A stretch of DNA of 64,000 nucleotides from Calliopsis andreniformis (Eukaryota > Arthropoda > Insecta > Hymenoptera > Andrenidae): contig NW_027480438.1 in the NCBI RefSeq assembly GCF_051401765.1, forward strand, positions 1,550,001-1,614,000, read 5' to 3'. Below the pieces are notes generated by a model. The model made no database searches. It was not told the DNA's origin and worked only from the letters and a program-made list of their open reading frames with translations. Of this stretch, positions 25,090-37,800 are shown piece after piece. A program made the position numbers and the translations under genes. Positions within the stretch are counted from its first letter, which is position 1, and the number at the start of each line of letters is the position of its first letter.

Positions 25090-25995
25090 AATCCTCAATC
25101 CACAATCCTCAAGCTTCTATACTCAATAATCAATCTCCAATCCTAGATCGTCAATCCTCAATCCTCAATCCTCAATCTTCAACCCTGAATCCTCAATCAT
25201 CAATACTCAATCCTCAATCTTCAATCCTCAATACTCAATCTTCAATCCTCAATCCTCAATCCTCAATCCTCAGTCCTCAATCTTCAACCCTCAACACTCA
25301 ATCTTCAATCCTCAATCCTCAATCCTCAATCCTCAATCCTCAGGCATCAATACTCAATCTTCAATGCTCAATCCTCAATCCTCAATCCTCAATCCTCATT
25401 CCCCAACCCTCAATCCTCATTCCTCAAACCTCAATCCTCAACCCTCAGTCCTCATACTCAATTCTCAATTCTCAATCCTCAATCCTCAATCCTCAATCTT
25501 CAATCCTCAATAATCAATCTCCAATCCTCAATCCTCAATCCTCGATCCTCAATCCTCAGGCATCAATACTCAATCTTCAATACTCAATCCTCAACCCTCA
25601 ATCCTCAATCCTCAATCCTCAAACCTCAATCCTCAATCCTCAATATTCAATCATCAATACTCAATCTTCAATCCTCAATCCTCAATCCACAATCCTCAAT
25701 CCTCAATCCTCAATCCTCAATACTCAATCCTCAATCCTCAATCCTCAATCCTCAATCCTCATTCCTCAATCCTCAATACACAATCCTCAATCTTCAATCC
25801 TCAAACATCAATCCTCAATTCTCAATCCTCAATCCTCAGTCCTCAGTCGTCGAATCTCAATCCCCGACGCTTAGCACGCATCCTCAATCCTCAGTCCTCA
25901 ATCCTCAATCCTCAAACCTAAATCCTCTACCGTCAGTCCTCGTCCTCAATCCTCAAACCTCAATCCCCAGTCCTCAATATTCAATCAGCAATACT
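25090..25995 (+). repeat. 0.9-kb block repeated at 33,623-34,535
   Basis: Constant 8533-bp spacing at three landmarks: AGCTTCTATAC at 25,112/33,645, GGCATCAATACTC at 25,343/33,876 and the GTCGTCGAA cassette at 25,846/34,379. Confidence 0.85.
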
Positions 25996-27440
25996 CAATC
26001 TTCAATCCTCAATCCTCAATCCTCAATCCTCAATCCTCAATCCTCAATCCTCAATATTCAATCATCAATACTCAATCTTCAACCCTCAATCTTCAATCCT
26101 CAGTACTCAATCTTCCATCCTCAATCCTCAATCCTCAATCCTCAATCCTCAATCCTCAGGCATCAATACTCAATCTACAATATTCAATCCTCAATCCTTA
26201 ATCCTCAATCCACAATCCTCGGCCTTCAATACTCAATACTCAATCTTCAATCCTCAATCCTCGATCCTCAATCCTCAATCCTCAATCCTCAATCCGCAAT
26301 ATTCAATCCTCAATACTGAATCTTCGATCATCAATCCTCAATCCTCAATTCTCAGTCGTCAATCCTCAGCGATCATTCCTCAATCTTCAATACTCAATCG
26401 TCAATCCTTAGTCCTCAATCCTCAATCCTCAATCCTCGTTCCTCAAACCACAATCCTCAACCCTCAGACTTCATCCTCAATCCTCAAACCTCAATCCTCA
26501 ATCCTCAATATTCAATCATCAATACTCAATCTTCAATCCTCAATCCTAAAACCTCAATCCTCAGTCCTCATTCTTCAATCCTAAATACCCAATCCTCAAT
26601 CTTCAATCCTCAATCCTCAATACTCAATTCTCAATCCTCAATCATTAATCCTCAGACCTCAAACGTCAATATTCAACCCTCAGTCCTCGTCCTCAATCCA
26701 CAACCCTCAATCCTCAGTCCTCAATATTCAATCATCAATATTCAATCTTCAATCCTCAATCCTCAATCCTCAATCCTCAATCCTCAATCCTCAATCTTCA
26801 ACCCTGAATCCTCAATCCTCAATACTCAATCCTCAATCTTCAATCCTCAATACTCAATCTTCAATCCTCAATCCTCAATCCTCAATCCTCAATATTCAAT
26901 CATCAATACTCAATCTTCAATCCTCAATCCTCAATCCTCAATTCTCAATTCTGAATCCTCAATCCTCAATCCTCAATCCTCAATCCTCAATCCACAATCC
27001 TCAAGCTTCTATACTCAATAATCAATCTCCAATCCTAGATCCTCAATCCTCAATCCTCAATCCTCAATCCTCAATCCTCAATCCTCAATATTCAATCATC
27101 AATACTCAATCTTCAAACCTCAATCTTCAATCCTCAATTCTCAATCTTCAATCATCGATCCTCAATCATCAATCCTCAATCCTCGATCCTCAGTCATCAA
27201 TACTCAACCTTCAATGCTCATTCCTCAATCCTCAATCCTCAATCCTCATTCCCCAACCCTCAGTCCTCATTCCTCAAACCTCAATCCTCAACCCTCAGTC
27301 CTCATACTCAATTCTCAATTCTCAATCCTCAATCCTCAATCCTCAATCTTCAATCCTCAATAGTCAATCTCCAATCCTCAATCCTCAATCCTCGATCCTG
27401 AATCCTCAGGCATCAATACTCAATCTTCAATACTCAATCC
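25720..27440 (+). repeat. 1.7-kb block repeated at 43,830-45,550
   Basis: Spacing is 18,107 bp at the cassette (25,846/43,953) and 18,114 bp at CCCTCAGACT (26,461/44,575) and AGCTTCTATAC (27,004/45,118), a difference of one 7-bp unit. The block overlaps 25,090-25,995, so two different distant relatives meet here. Confidence 0.85.
25846..25883 (+). repeat. GTCGTCGAA cassette, subtype 2 (GAATCTC / GACGCTTAGCACGC)
   Basis: Copies start at 25,846, 30,205, 30,875, 34,379, 43,953, 51,912 and 54,362. The copy at 58,025 has GATGC for GACGC, which creates an ATG. The copy at 58,847 has GAATCCC. The subtype is confined to the right 38 kb of the window. Confidence 0.9.
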
Positions 27441-30184
27441 TCAATCCTCAATCCTCAATCCTCAATCCTCAAACCTCAATCCTCAATCCTCAATATTCAA
27501 TCATCAATACTCAATCTTCGATCCTCCATCCTCAATCCTCAATCCTCAATCCTCAATCCTCAATCCTCAATCCTCAATCCTCAATCCTCAATCCTCAATG
27601 CACAATCCTCAGCCTTCAATACTCAATAATCAATTTCCAATCCTAGATCCTCAATCCTCAATCCTCAATCCTCAATCCTCAATCCTCATTCTTCAATCCT
27701 CAATATTCAATCATCAATACTCAATCTTCAATCCTCAATCCTCAAACCTCAATCCTCAATCCTCAAACCTCAATCCTCAATCCTCAATATTCAATCATCA
27801 ATACTCAATCTTCGATCCTCAATCCTCAATCCTCAATCCTCAATCCTCAATCCTCAATCCTCAATCCTCAATCCTCAATCCTCAATCCTCAATCCTCAAT
27901 CCTCAATCCACAATCCTCAGCCTTCAATACTCAATAATCAATTTCCAATCCTAGATCCTCAATCCTCAATCCTCAATCCTCAATCCTCAATCCTCATTCT
28001 TCAATCCTCAATATTCAATCATCAATACTCAATCTTCAATCCTCAATCCTCAATCCTCAATCCTCAATCCTCAATCCTCAATCCTCAATCCTCAATATTC
28101 AATCATCAATACGCAATCTTCAACCCTCAATCTTCAATCCTCAATAGTCAATCTTCAATCCTCAATCCTCAATCCTCGATCCTCAATCCTCAGGTATCAA
28201 TACTCAGTCTACAATATTCAATCCTCAATCCTTAATCCTCAATCCACAATCCTCAACCTTCAATACTCAATACTCAATCTTCAATCCTCAATCCTCAATC
28301 CTCAATCCTCAATCCTCAATCCTCAATCCTCAATATTCAATCCTCAATACTCAACCTTCAATCATCAATCCTCAATCCTCAATTCTCAGTCGTCAATCCT
28401 CAGCCATCATTCCTCAATCTTCAATACTCAATCGTCAATCCTTAGTCCTCAATCCTCAATCCTCAATCCTCGTTCCTCAAACCTCAATCCTCAACCCTCA
28501 GACTTCATCCTCAATCCTCAAACCTCAATCCTCAATCCTCAATATTCAATCATCAATACTCAATCTTCAATCCTCAATCCTAAAACCTCAATCCTCAATC
28601 CTCATTCTTCAATCCTAAATACCCAATCCTCAATCTTCAATCCTCAATCCTCAATACTCAATTCTCAATCCTCAATCCTTAATCCTCAGACCTCAAACGT
28701 CAATATTCAACCCTCAGTCCTCGTCCTCAATCCACAACCCTCAATCCTCAGTCCTCAATATTCAATCATCAATATTCAATCTTCAATCCTCAATCCTCAA
28801 TCCTCAATCCTCAATCCTCAATCCTCAATCTTCAACCCTGAATCCTGAATCCTCAATACTCAATCCTCAATCTTCAATCCTCAATACTCAATCTTCAATC
28901 CTCAATCCTCAATCCTCAATCCTCAATATTCAATCATCAATACTGAATCTTCAATCCTCAATCCTCAATCCTCAATGCTCAATCCTGAATCCTCAATCCT
29001 CAATCCTCAATCCTCAATCCTCAATCCACAATCCTCAAGCTTCTATACTCAATAATCAATCTCCAATCCTAGATCCTCAATGCTCAATCCTCAATCCTCA
29101 ATCCTCAATCCTCAATCCTCAATATTCAATCATCAATACTCAATCTTCAAACCTCAATCTTCAATCCTCAATACTCAATCTTCCATCCTCAATCCTCAAT
29201 CCTCAATCCTCAATCCTCAAACCTCAATCCTCAATCCTCAATATTCAATCATCAATACTCAATCTTCAATCCTCAATCCTCAATCCTCAATCCTCACTCC
29301 TCAATCCTCAATCCTCAGTATTCAATCATCAATACTCAATCTTCAAACCTCAATCTTCAATCCTCAATTCTCAATCTTCAATCCTCAATCCTCAATCCTC
29401 AATCCTCAATCCTTAATCCTCAATCCACAATCCTCAACCTTCAATACTCAATACTCAATCTTCAATCCTCAATCCTCAATCATCAATCCTAAATTCTCAG
29501 TCGTCAATCCTCAGTCACCAATCCTCAATCTTCAATACTCAATCGTCAATCCTTAGTCCTCAATCCTCAATCCTCAATCCTCGTTCCTCAAACCTCAATC
29601 CTAAACCCTCAGACTTCATCCTCAATCCTCAAACCTCAATCCTCAATCCTCAATATTCAATCATCAATACTCAATCTTCAATCCTTAATCCTAAAACCTC
29701 AATCCTCAATCCTCATTCTTCAATCCTAAATACCCAATCCTCAATCTTCAATCCTCAATCCTCAATACTCAATTCTCAATCCTCAATCCTCAATCCTCAA
29801 TCCTCAGTCCTCAATCTTCAACCCTCAACACTCAATCTTCAATCCTCAATCCTCAATCCTCAATCCTCAATCCTCAGGCATCAATACTCAATCTTCAATG
29901 CTCAATCCTCAATCCTCAATCCTCAATCCTCATTCCCCAACCCTCAATCCTCATTCCTCAAACCTCAATCCTCAACCCTCAGTCCTCATACTCAATTCTC
30001 AATTCTCAATCCTCAATCCTCAATCCTCAATCTTCAATCCTCAATAATCAATCTCCAATCCTCAATCCTCAATCCTCGATCCTCAATCCTCAGGCATCAA
30101 TACTCAATCTTCAATACTCAATCCTCAGCACTCAATCCTCAATCCTCAATCCTCAAACCTCAATCCTCAATCCTCAATCTTCAA
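27441..30184 (+). repeat. Diverged relative of the 35-38 kb region
   Basis: The order of landmarks follows 35.5-38.0 kb at a spacing of about 8024-8038 bp (AGCTTCTATAC at 27,004/35,042 and 29,038/37,072; a CAATGCTC unit at 29,079/37,103) but with insertions and deletions of many units. It includes a 308-bp (44-unit) tandem duplication of the CACAATCCTCAGCC segment (27,601/27,909) and one of the longest uninterrupted CCTCAAT runs (about 27,815-27,908). Confidence 0.75.
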
Positions 30185-30735
30185 TCCTCAATCCTCAGTC
30201 CTCAGTCGTCGAATCTCAATCCCCGACGCTTAGCACGCATCCTCAATCCTCAAACCTAAATCCTCTACCGTCAGTCCTCGTCCTCAATCCTCAAACCTCA
30301 ATCGCCAGTCCTCAATATTCAATCAGCAATACTCAATCTTCAATCCTCAATCCTCAATCCTCAATCCTCAATCCTCAATCCTCAATCCTCAATATTCAAT
30401 CATCAATACTCAATCTTCAACCCTCAATCTTCAATCCTCAGTACTCAATCTTCCATCCTCAATCCTCAATCCTCAATCCTCAATCCTCAATCCTCAGGCA
30501 TCAATACTCAATCTACAATATTCAATCCTCAATCCTTAATCCTCAATCCACAATCCTCAACCTTCAATACTCAATACTCAATCTTCAATCCTCAATCCTC
30601 AATCCTCAATCCTCAATCCTCAATCCTCAATCCGCAATATTCAATCCACAATACTGAATCTTCAATCATCAATCCTCAATCCTCAATTCTCAGTCGTCAA
30701 TCCTCAGCCATCATTCCTCAATCTTCAATACTCAA
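30185..30735 (+). repeat. Local tandem duplication, copy 1 (670-691 bp spacing)
   Basis: Repeated at 30,848-31,425. The cassette lies at 30,205 and 30,875 (670 bp). Past it the spacing is 691 bp because this copy lacks three units (21 bp) just after GCACGCATCC. Confidence 0.84.
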
Positions 30736-30847
30736 TCCTCAATCCTCAATACTCAATCCTCAATCCTCAATCCTCAATCCTCAATCCTCATTCCTCAATC
30801 CTCAATACACAATCCTCAATCTTCAATCCTCAAACATCAATCCTCAA

Positions 30848-31425
30848 TTCTCAATCCTCAATCCTCAGTCCTCAGTCGTCGAATCTCAATCCCCGACGCT
30901 TAGCACGCATCCTCAATCCTCAGTCCTCAATCCTCAACCCTCAAACCTAAATCCTCTACCGTCAGTCCTCGTCCTCAATCCTCAAACCTCAATCCCCAGT
31001 CCTCAATATTCAATCAGCAATACTCAATCTTCAATCCTCAATCCTCAATCCTCAATCCTCAATCCTCAATCCTCAATCCTCAATATTCAATCATCAATAC
31101 TCAATCTTCAACCCTCAATCTTCAATCCTCAGTACTCAATCTTCCATCCTCAATCCTCAATCCTCAATCCTCAATCCTCAATCCTCAGGCATCAATACTC
31201 AATCTACAATATTCAATCCTCAATCCTTAATCCTCAATCCACAATCCTCAACCTTCAATACTCAATACTCAATCTTCAATCCTCAATCCTCAATCCTCAA
31301 TCCTCAATCCTCAATCCTCAATCCGCAATATTCAATCCTCAATACTGAATCTTCAATCATCAATCCTCAATCCTCAATTCTCAGTCGTCAATCCTCAGTC
31401 ATCAATCCTCAATCTTCAATGCTCA
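30848..31425 (+). repeat. Local tandem duplication, copy 2
   Basis: Second copy of 30,185-30,735, with CAGTCC units after the cassette that copy 1 lacks. Its left flank (30,736-30,847, with CAATACACAATCC) matches the left flank of the cassettes at 25,846, 34,379 and 43,953, so this copy has the standard context. Confidence 0.82.
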
Positions 31426-33622
31426 ATCGTCAATCCTTAGTCCTCAATCCTCAATCCTCAATCCTCGTTCCTCAAACCTCAATCCTCAACCCTCAGTCTT
31501 CATCCTCAATCCTCAAACCTCAATCCTCAATCCTCAACATTCAATCATCAATACTCAATCTTCAATCCCCAATCCTCAAACCTCAATCCTCAATCCTCAT
31601 TCTTCAATCCTAAATTCCCAATCCTTAATCTTCAATCCTTAATCCTCAATCCTCAATTCTCAATCCTCAATCCTTAATCCTCAGATCTCAAACATCAATA
31701 TTCAACCCTCAGTCCTCGTCCTCAATCCACAACCCTCAATCCTCAGTCCTCAATATTCAATCATCAATATTCAATCTTCATTCCTCAATCCTCAATCCTC
31801 AATCCTCAATCCTCAATCCTCAATCTTCAACCCTGAATCCTCAATCCTCAATACTCAATCCTCAATCTTCAATCCTCAATACTCAATCTTCAATCCTCAA
31901 TCCTCAATCCTCAATCCTCAATCCTCAATCCTCAATCCACAATCCTCAACCTTCTATACTCAATAATCAATCTCCAATCCTAGATCCTCAATCCTCAATC
32001 CTCAATCCTCAATCTTCAACCCTGAAACCTCAATCCTCAATACTCAATCCTCAATCTTCAATCCTCAATACTCAATCTTCAATCCTCAATCCTCAATCGT
32101 CAATCCTGAATCCTCAATATTCAATCCTCAACACTCAATCTTCAATCCTCAATCCTCAATCCTCAGTCCTCAATCCTCATTCTTCAATCCTCAATACCCA
32201 ATCCTCAATCTTCAATCCTCAATCCTCAATCCTCAATCCTAATTACTCAATCCTCATTCTTCAATCCTCAATACCCAATCCTCAATTTCAATCCTCAATC
32301 CTCAATCCTCATTTCTCAATCCCCAATCCTCAACCCTCAGCCCTCATCCTCCATCCTCAGTACTCAATCCTCTATCCTCAATCTTCAATCCTCAATACTC
32401 AATCTTCAATCCTCATTCCACAATCCTCAAACCTCAATCCTCAATCTTCAATCCTCAATACTCAATCTGCAATCCTCAATCCTCAAACCTCAATCCTCAA
32501 TCCTCATTCCTCAATCCTCAATACCCAATCCTCAATCCTCAATCCTCAATCCTCAATCCTCAATATTCAATCATCAATACTCAATCTTCAATCCTCAATC
32601 TTCAATCCTCAATACTCAATCTTCAATCCTCAATCCTCAATCCTCAATCCACAAACCTCAATCCTCAATCCTCAATATTCAATCATCAATACTCAATCTT
32701 CAATCCTCAATCCTCAAACCTCAATCCTCAATCCTCATTCTTCAATCCTAAGTACCCAATCCTCAATCTTCAATCCTCAATCCTCAATCCTCAACTCTCA
32801 ATCCTCAATCCTTAATCCCCGGTCCTCAAACATCAATATTCAGCCCTGAGTCCTCGCCCACAAACCACAACCCTCAATCCGCAGTCCTCAATATTCAATC
32901 ATCAATATTCAATCTTCAATCCTCAATCCTCAATCCTCAATCCTCAATCCTCAATCTTCAACACTGAATCCTCAATCCTCAATACTCAATCCTCAATCTT
33001 CAATCCTCAATACTCAATCTTCAATCCTCAATCCTCAATCCTCAATCCTCAATCCTCAATCTTCAATCCTCAGCACTCAATCTTCAATACTCAATCCTCA
33101 ATCCTCAATCCTCAATCCTCATTCTTCAATCCTCAATACCCAATCCTCAATCTTCAATCCTCAATCCTCAATCCTCAATTCTAATTCCTCAATCCTCATC
33201 CTTCAATCCTCAATACCCAATCCTCAATTTCAATCCTCAATCCTCAATCCTCATTTCTCAATCCTCAATCCTCAACCCTCAGCCCTCATCCTCCAACCTC
33301 AGTACTCAATCCTCTATCCTCAATCTTCAATCCTCAATACTCAATATTCAATCCTCATTCCTCAATCCTCAATCCTCAATCCTCAATCTTCAATCCTCAA
33401 TACTCAATCTGCAATCCTCAATCCTCAAACCTCAATCCTCAATCCTCATTCCTCAATCCTCAATACCCAATCCTCAATACTCAATCCTCAATCCTCAATC
33501 CTCAATCCTCAATCCTCAATCTTCAACCCTGAATCCTCAATCCTCAATACTCAATCCTCAATCTCCAATCCTCAATTCTCAATCCTCAATCCTCAATCCT
33601 CAATCCTCAATCCTCAATCCTG
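31426..33622 (+). repeat. Satellite segment related to 38.3-39 kb and 42.6-43 kb
   Basis: The stretch from 31,419 repeats the order at 38,320 and 48,396 (spacing 6901 bp to the first), with small changes such as CAACATTC for CAATATTC near 31,536. Near 32,817 lies a variant of the CCCCGG cassette (CCCCGGTCC for CCCCGGACC). No gene-like content. Confidence 0.75.
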
Positions 33623-34862
33623 AATCCTCAATCCACAATCCTCAAGCTTCTATACTCAATAATCAATCTCCAATCCTAGATCGTCAATCCTCAATCCTCA
33701 ATCCTCAATCTTCAACCCTGAATCCTCAATCTTCAATACTCAATCCTCAATCTTCAATCCTCAATACTCAATCTTCAATCCTCAATCCTCAATCCTCAAT
33801 CCTCAGTCCTCAATCTTCAACACTCAACACTCAATCTTCAATCCTCAATCCTCAATCCTCAATCCTCAATCCTCAGGCATCAATACTCAATCTTCAATGC
33901 TCAATCCTCAATCCTCAATCCTCAATCCTCATTCCCCAACCCTCAATCCTCATTCCTCAAACCTCAATCCTCAACCCTCAGTCCTCATACTCAATTCTCA
34001 ATTCTCAATCCTCAATCCTCAATCCTCAATCTTCAATCTTCAATAATCAATCTCCAATCCTCAATCCTCAATCCTCGATCCTCAATCCTCAGGCATCAAT
34101 ACTCAATCTTCAATACTCAATCCTCAACCCTCAATCCTCTATCCTCAATCCTCAAACCTCAATCCTCAATCCTCAATATTCAATCATCAATACTCAATCT
34201 TCAATCCTCAATCCTCAATCCTCAATCCTCAATCCTCAATCCTCAATCCTCAATACTCAATCCTCAATCCTCAATCCTCAATCCTCAATCCTCATTCCTC
34301 AATCCTCAATACACAATCCTCAATCTTCAATCCTCAAACATCAATCCTCAATTCTCAATCCTCAATCCTCAGTCCTCAGTCGTCGAATCTCAATCCCCGA
34401 CGCTTAGCACGCATCCTCAATCCTCAGTCCTCAATCCTCAATCCTCAAACCTAAATCCTCTACCGTCAGTCCTCGTCCTCAATCCTCAAACCTCAATCCC
34501 CAGTCCTCAATATTCAATCAGCAATACTCAATCTTCAATCCTCAATCCTCAATCCTCAATCTTCAATCCTCAATACTCAATCTGCAATCCTCAATCCTCA
34601 AACCTCAATCCTCAATCCTCATTCCTCAATCCTCAATACCCAATCCTCAATCCTCAATCCTCAATCCTCAATCCTCAATCCTCAATCCTCAATCTTCAAC
34701 CCTGAATCCTCAATCCTCAATACTCAATCCTCAATCTCCAATCCTCAATTCTCAATCCTCAATCCTCAATCCTCAATCCTCAATCCTCAATCCTCAATCC
34801 TCAATCCACAATCCTCAAGCTTCTATACTCAATAATCAATCTCCAATCCTAGATCGTCAATC
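33623..34862 (+). repeat. Second copy of 25,090-25,995 plus short duplication
   Basis: 33,623-34,535 matches 25,090-25,995. A part of 33.4-33.7 kb returns at 34.6-34.86 kb with a spacing of 1173 bp (AGCTTCTATAC at 33,645/34,818), including the rare ATCTCCAATCCTCAATTCTC order. The segment ends at the left edge of the large duplication. Confidence 0.8.
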
Positions 34863-37800
34863 CTCAATCCTCAATCTTCAATCCTCAATACTCAATCTTC
34901 AATCCTCAATCCTCAATCCTCAATCCTCAATATTCAATCATCAATACTCAATCTTCAATCCTCAATCCTCAATCCTCAATTCTCAATTCTGAATCCTCAA
35001 TCCTCAATCCTCAATCCTCAATCCTCAATCCACAATCCTCAAGCTTCTATACTCAATAATCAATCCCCAATCCCAGATCCTCAATCCTCAATCCTCAATC
35101 CTCAATCCTCAATCCTCAATCCTCAATATTCAATCATCAATACTCAATCTTCAAACCTCAATCTTCAATCCTCAATTCTCAATCTTCAATCATCGATCCT
35201 CAATCATCAATCCTCAATCCTCGATCCTCAGGCATCAATACTCAACCTTCAATGCTCAATCCTCAATCCTCAATCCTCAATCCTCATTCCCCAACCCTCA
35301 GTCCTCATTCCTCAAACCTCAATCCTCAACCCTCAGTCCTCATACTCAATTCTCAATTCTCAATCCTCAATCCTCAATCCTCAATCTTCAATCCTCAATA
35401 GTCAATCTCCAATCCTCAATCCTCAATCCTCGATCCTCAATCCTCAGGCATCAATACTCAATCTTCAATACTCAATCCTCAATCCTCAATCCTCAATCCT
35501 CAATATTCAATCATCAATACTCAATCTTCGATCCTCCATCCTCAATCCTCAATCCTCAATCCTCAATCCTTAATCCTCAATCCTCAATCCTCATTCCTCA
35601 ATCCACAATCCTCAGCCTTCAATACTCAATAATCAATTTCCAATCCTAGATCCTCAATCCTCAATCCTCAATCCTCAATCCTCAATCCTCATTCTTCAAT
35701 CCTCAATATTCAATCATCAATACTCAATCTTCAATCCTCAATCCTCACTCCTCAATCCTCAATCCTCAATCCTCAAACCTCAATCCTCAATCCTCAATAT
35801 TCAATCATCAATACTCAATCTTCGATCCTCAATCCTCAATCCTCAATCCTCAATCCTCAATCCTCAATCCTCAATCCTCAATCCTCAATCCTCAATCCTC
35901 AATCCTCAATCCTCAATCCTCAATCCACAATCCTCAGCCTTCAATACTCAATAATCAATTTCCAATCCTAGATCCTCAATCCTCAATCCTCAATCCTCAA
36001 TCCTCAATCCTCATTCTTCAATCCTCAATATTCAATCATCAATACTCAATCTTCAATCCTCAATCCTCAATCCTCAATCCTCAATACTCAATCCTCAATC
36101 CTCAATATTCAATCATCAATACGCAATCTTCAACCCTCAATCTTCAATCCTCAATAGTCAATCTTCAATCCTCAATCCTCAATCCTCAACCCTGAATCCT
36201 CAATCCTCAATCCTCAGGTATCAATACTCAATATACAATATTCAATCCTCAATCCTTAATCCTCAATCCACAATCCTCAACCTTCAATACTCAATACTCA
36301 ATCTTCAATCCTCAATCCTCAATCCTCAAACCTCAATCCTCAATCCTCAATCCTCAATATTCAATCCTCAATACTCAACCTTCAATCATCAATCCTCAAT
36401 CCTCAATTCTCAGTCGTCAATCCTCAGCCATCATTCCTCAATCTTCAATACTCAATCGTCAATCCTTAGTCCTCAATCCTCAATCCTCAATCCTCGTTCC
36501 TCAAACCTCAATCCTCAACCCTCAGACTTCATCCTCAATCCTCAAACCTCAATCCTCAATCCTCAATATTCAATCATCAATACTCAATCTTCAATCCTCA
36601 ATCCTAAAACCTCAATCCTCAATCCTCATTCTTCAATCCTAAATACCCAATCCTCAATCTTCAATCCTCAATCCTCAATACTCAATTCTCAATCCTCAAT
36701 CCTTAATCCTCAGACCTCAAACGTCAATATTCAACCCTCAGTCCTCGTCCTCAATCCACAACCCTCAATCCTCAGTCCTCAATATTCAATCATCAATTTT
36801 CAATCTTCAATCCTCAATCCTCAATCCTCAATCCTCAATCCTCAATCCTCAATCTTCAACCCTGAATCCTCAATCCTCAATACTCAATCCTCAATCTTCA
36901 ATCCTCAATACTCAATCTTCAATCCTCAATCCTCAATCCTCAATCCTCAATATTCAATCATCAATACTGAATATTCAATCCTCAATCCTCAATCCTCAAT
37001 TCTCAATCCTGAATCCTCAATCCTCAATCCTCAATCCTCAATCCTCAATCCACAATCCTCAAGCTTCTATACTCAATAATCAATCTCCAATCCTAGATCC
37101 TCAATGCTCAATCCTCAATCCTCAATCCTCAATCCTCAATCCTCAATATTCAATCATCAATACTCAATCTTCAATCCTCAATCCTCAATCCTCAATCCTC
37201 ACTCCTCAATCCTCAATCCTCAGTATTCAATCATCAATACTCAATCTTCAAACCTCAATCTTCAATCCTCAATTCTCAATCTTCAATCCTCAATCCTCAA
37301 TCCTCAATCCTCAATCCTTAATCCTCAATCCACAATCCTCAACCTTCAATACTCAATACTCAATCTTCAATCCTCAATCCTCAATCATCAATCCTAAATT
37401 CTCAGTCGTCAATCCTCAGTCACCAATCCTCAATCTTCAATACTCAATCGTCAATCCTTAGTCCTCAATCCTCAGTCCTCAATCCTCGTTCCTCAAACCT
37501 CAATCCTAAACCCTCAGACTTCATCCTCAATCCTCAAACCTCAATCCTCAATCCTCAATATTCAATCATCAATACTCAATCTTCAATCCTTAATCCTAAA
37601 ACCTCAATCCTCAAACCTCATTCTTCAATCCTAAATACCCAATCCTCAATCTTCAATCCTCAATCCTCAATACTCAATTCTCAATCCTCAATCCTCAATC
37701 CTCAATCCTCAGTCCTCAATCTTCAACCCTCAACACTCAATCTTCAATCCTCAATCCTCAATCCTCAATCCTCAATCCTCAGGCATCAATACTCAATCTT

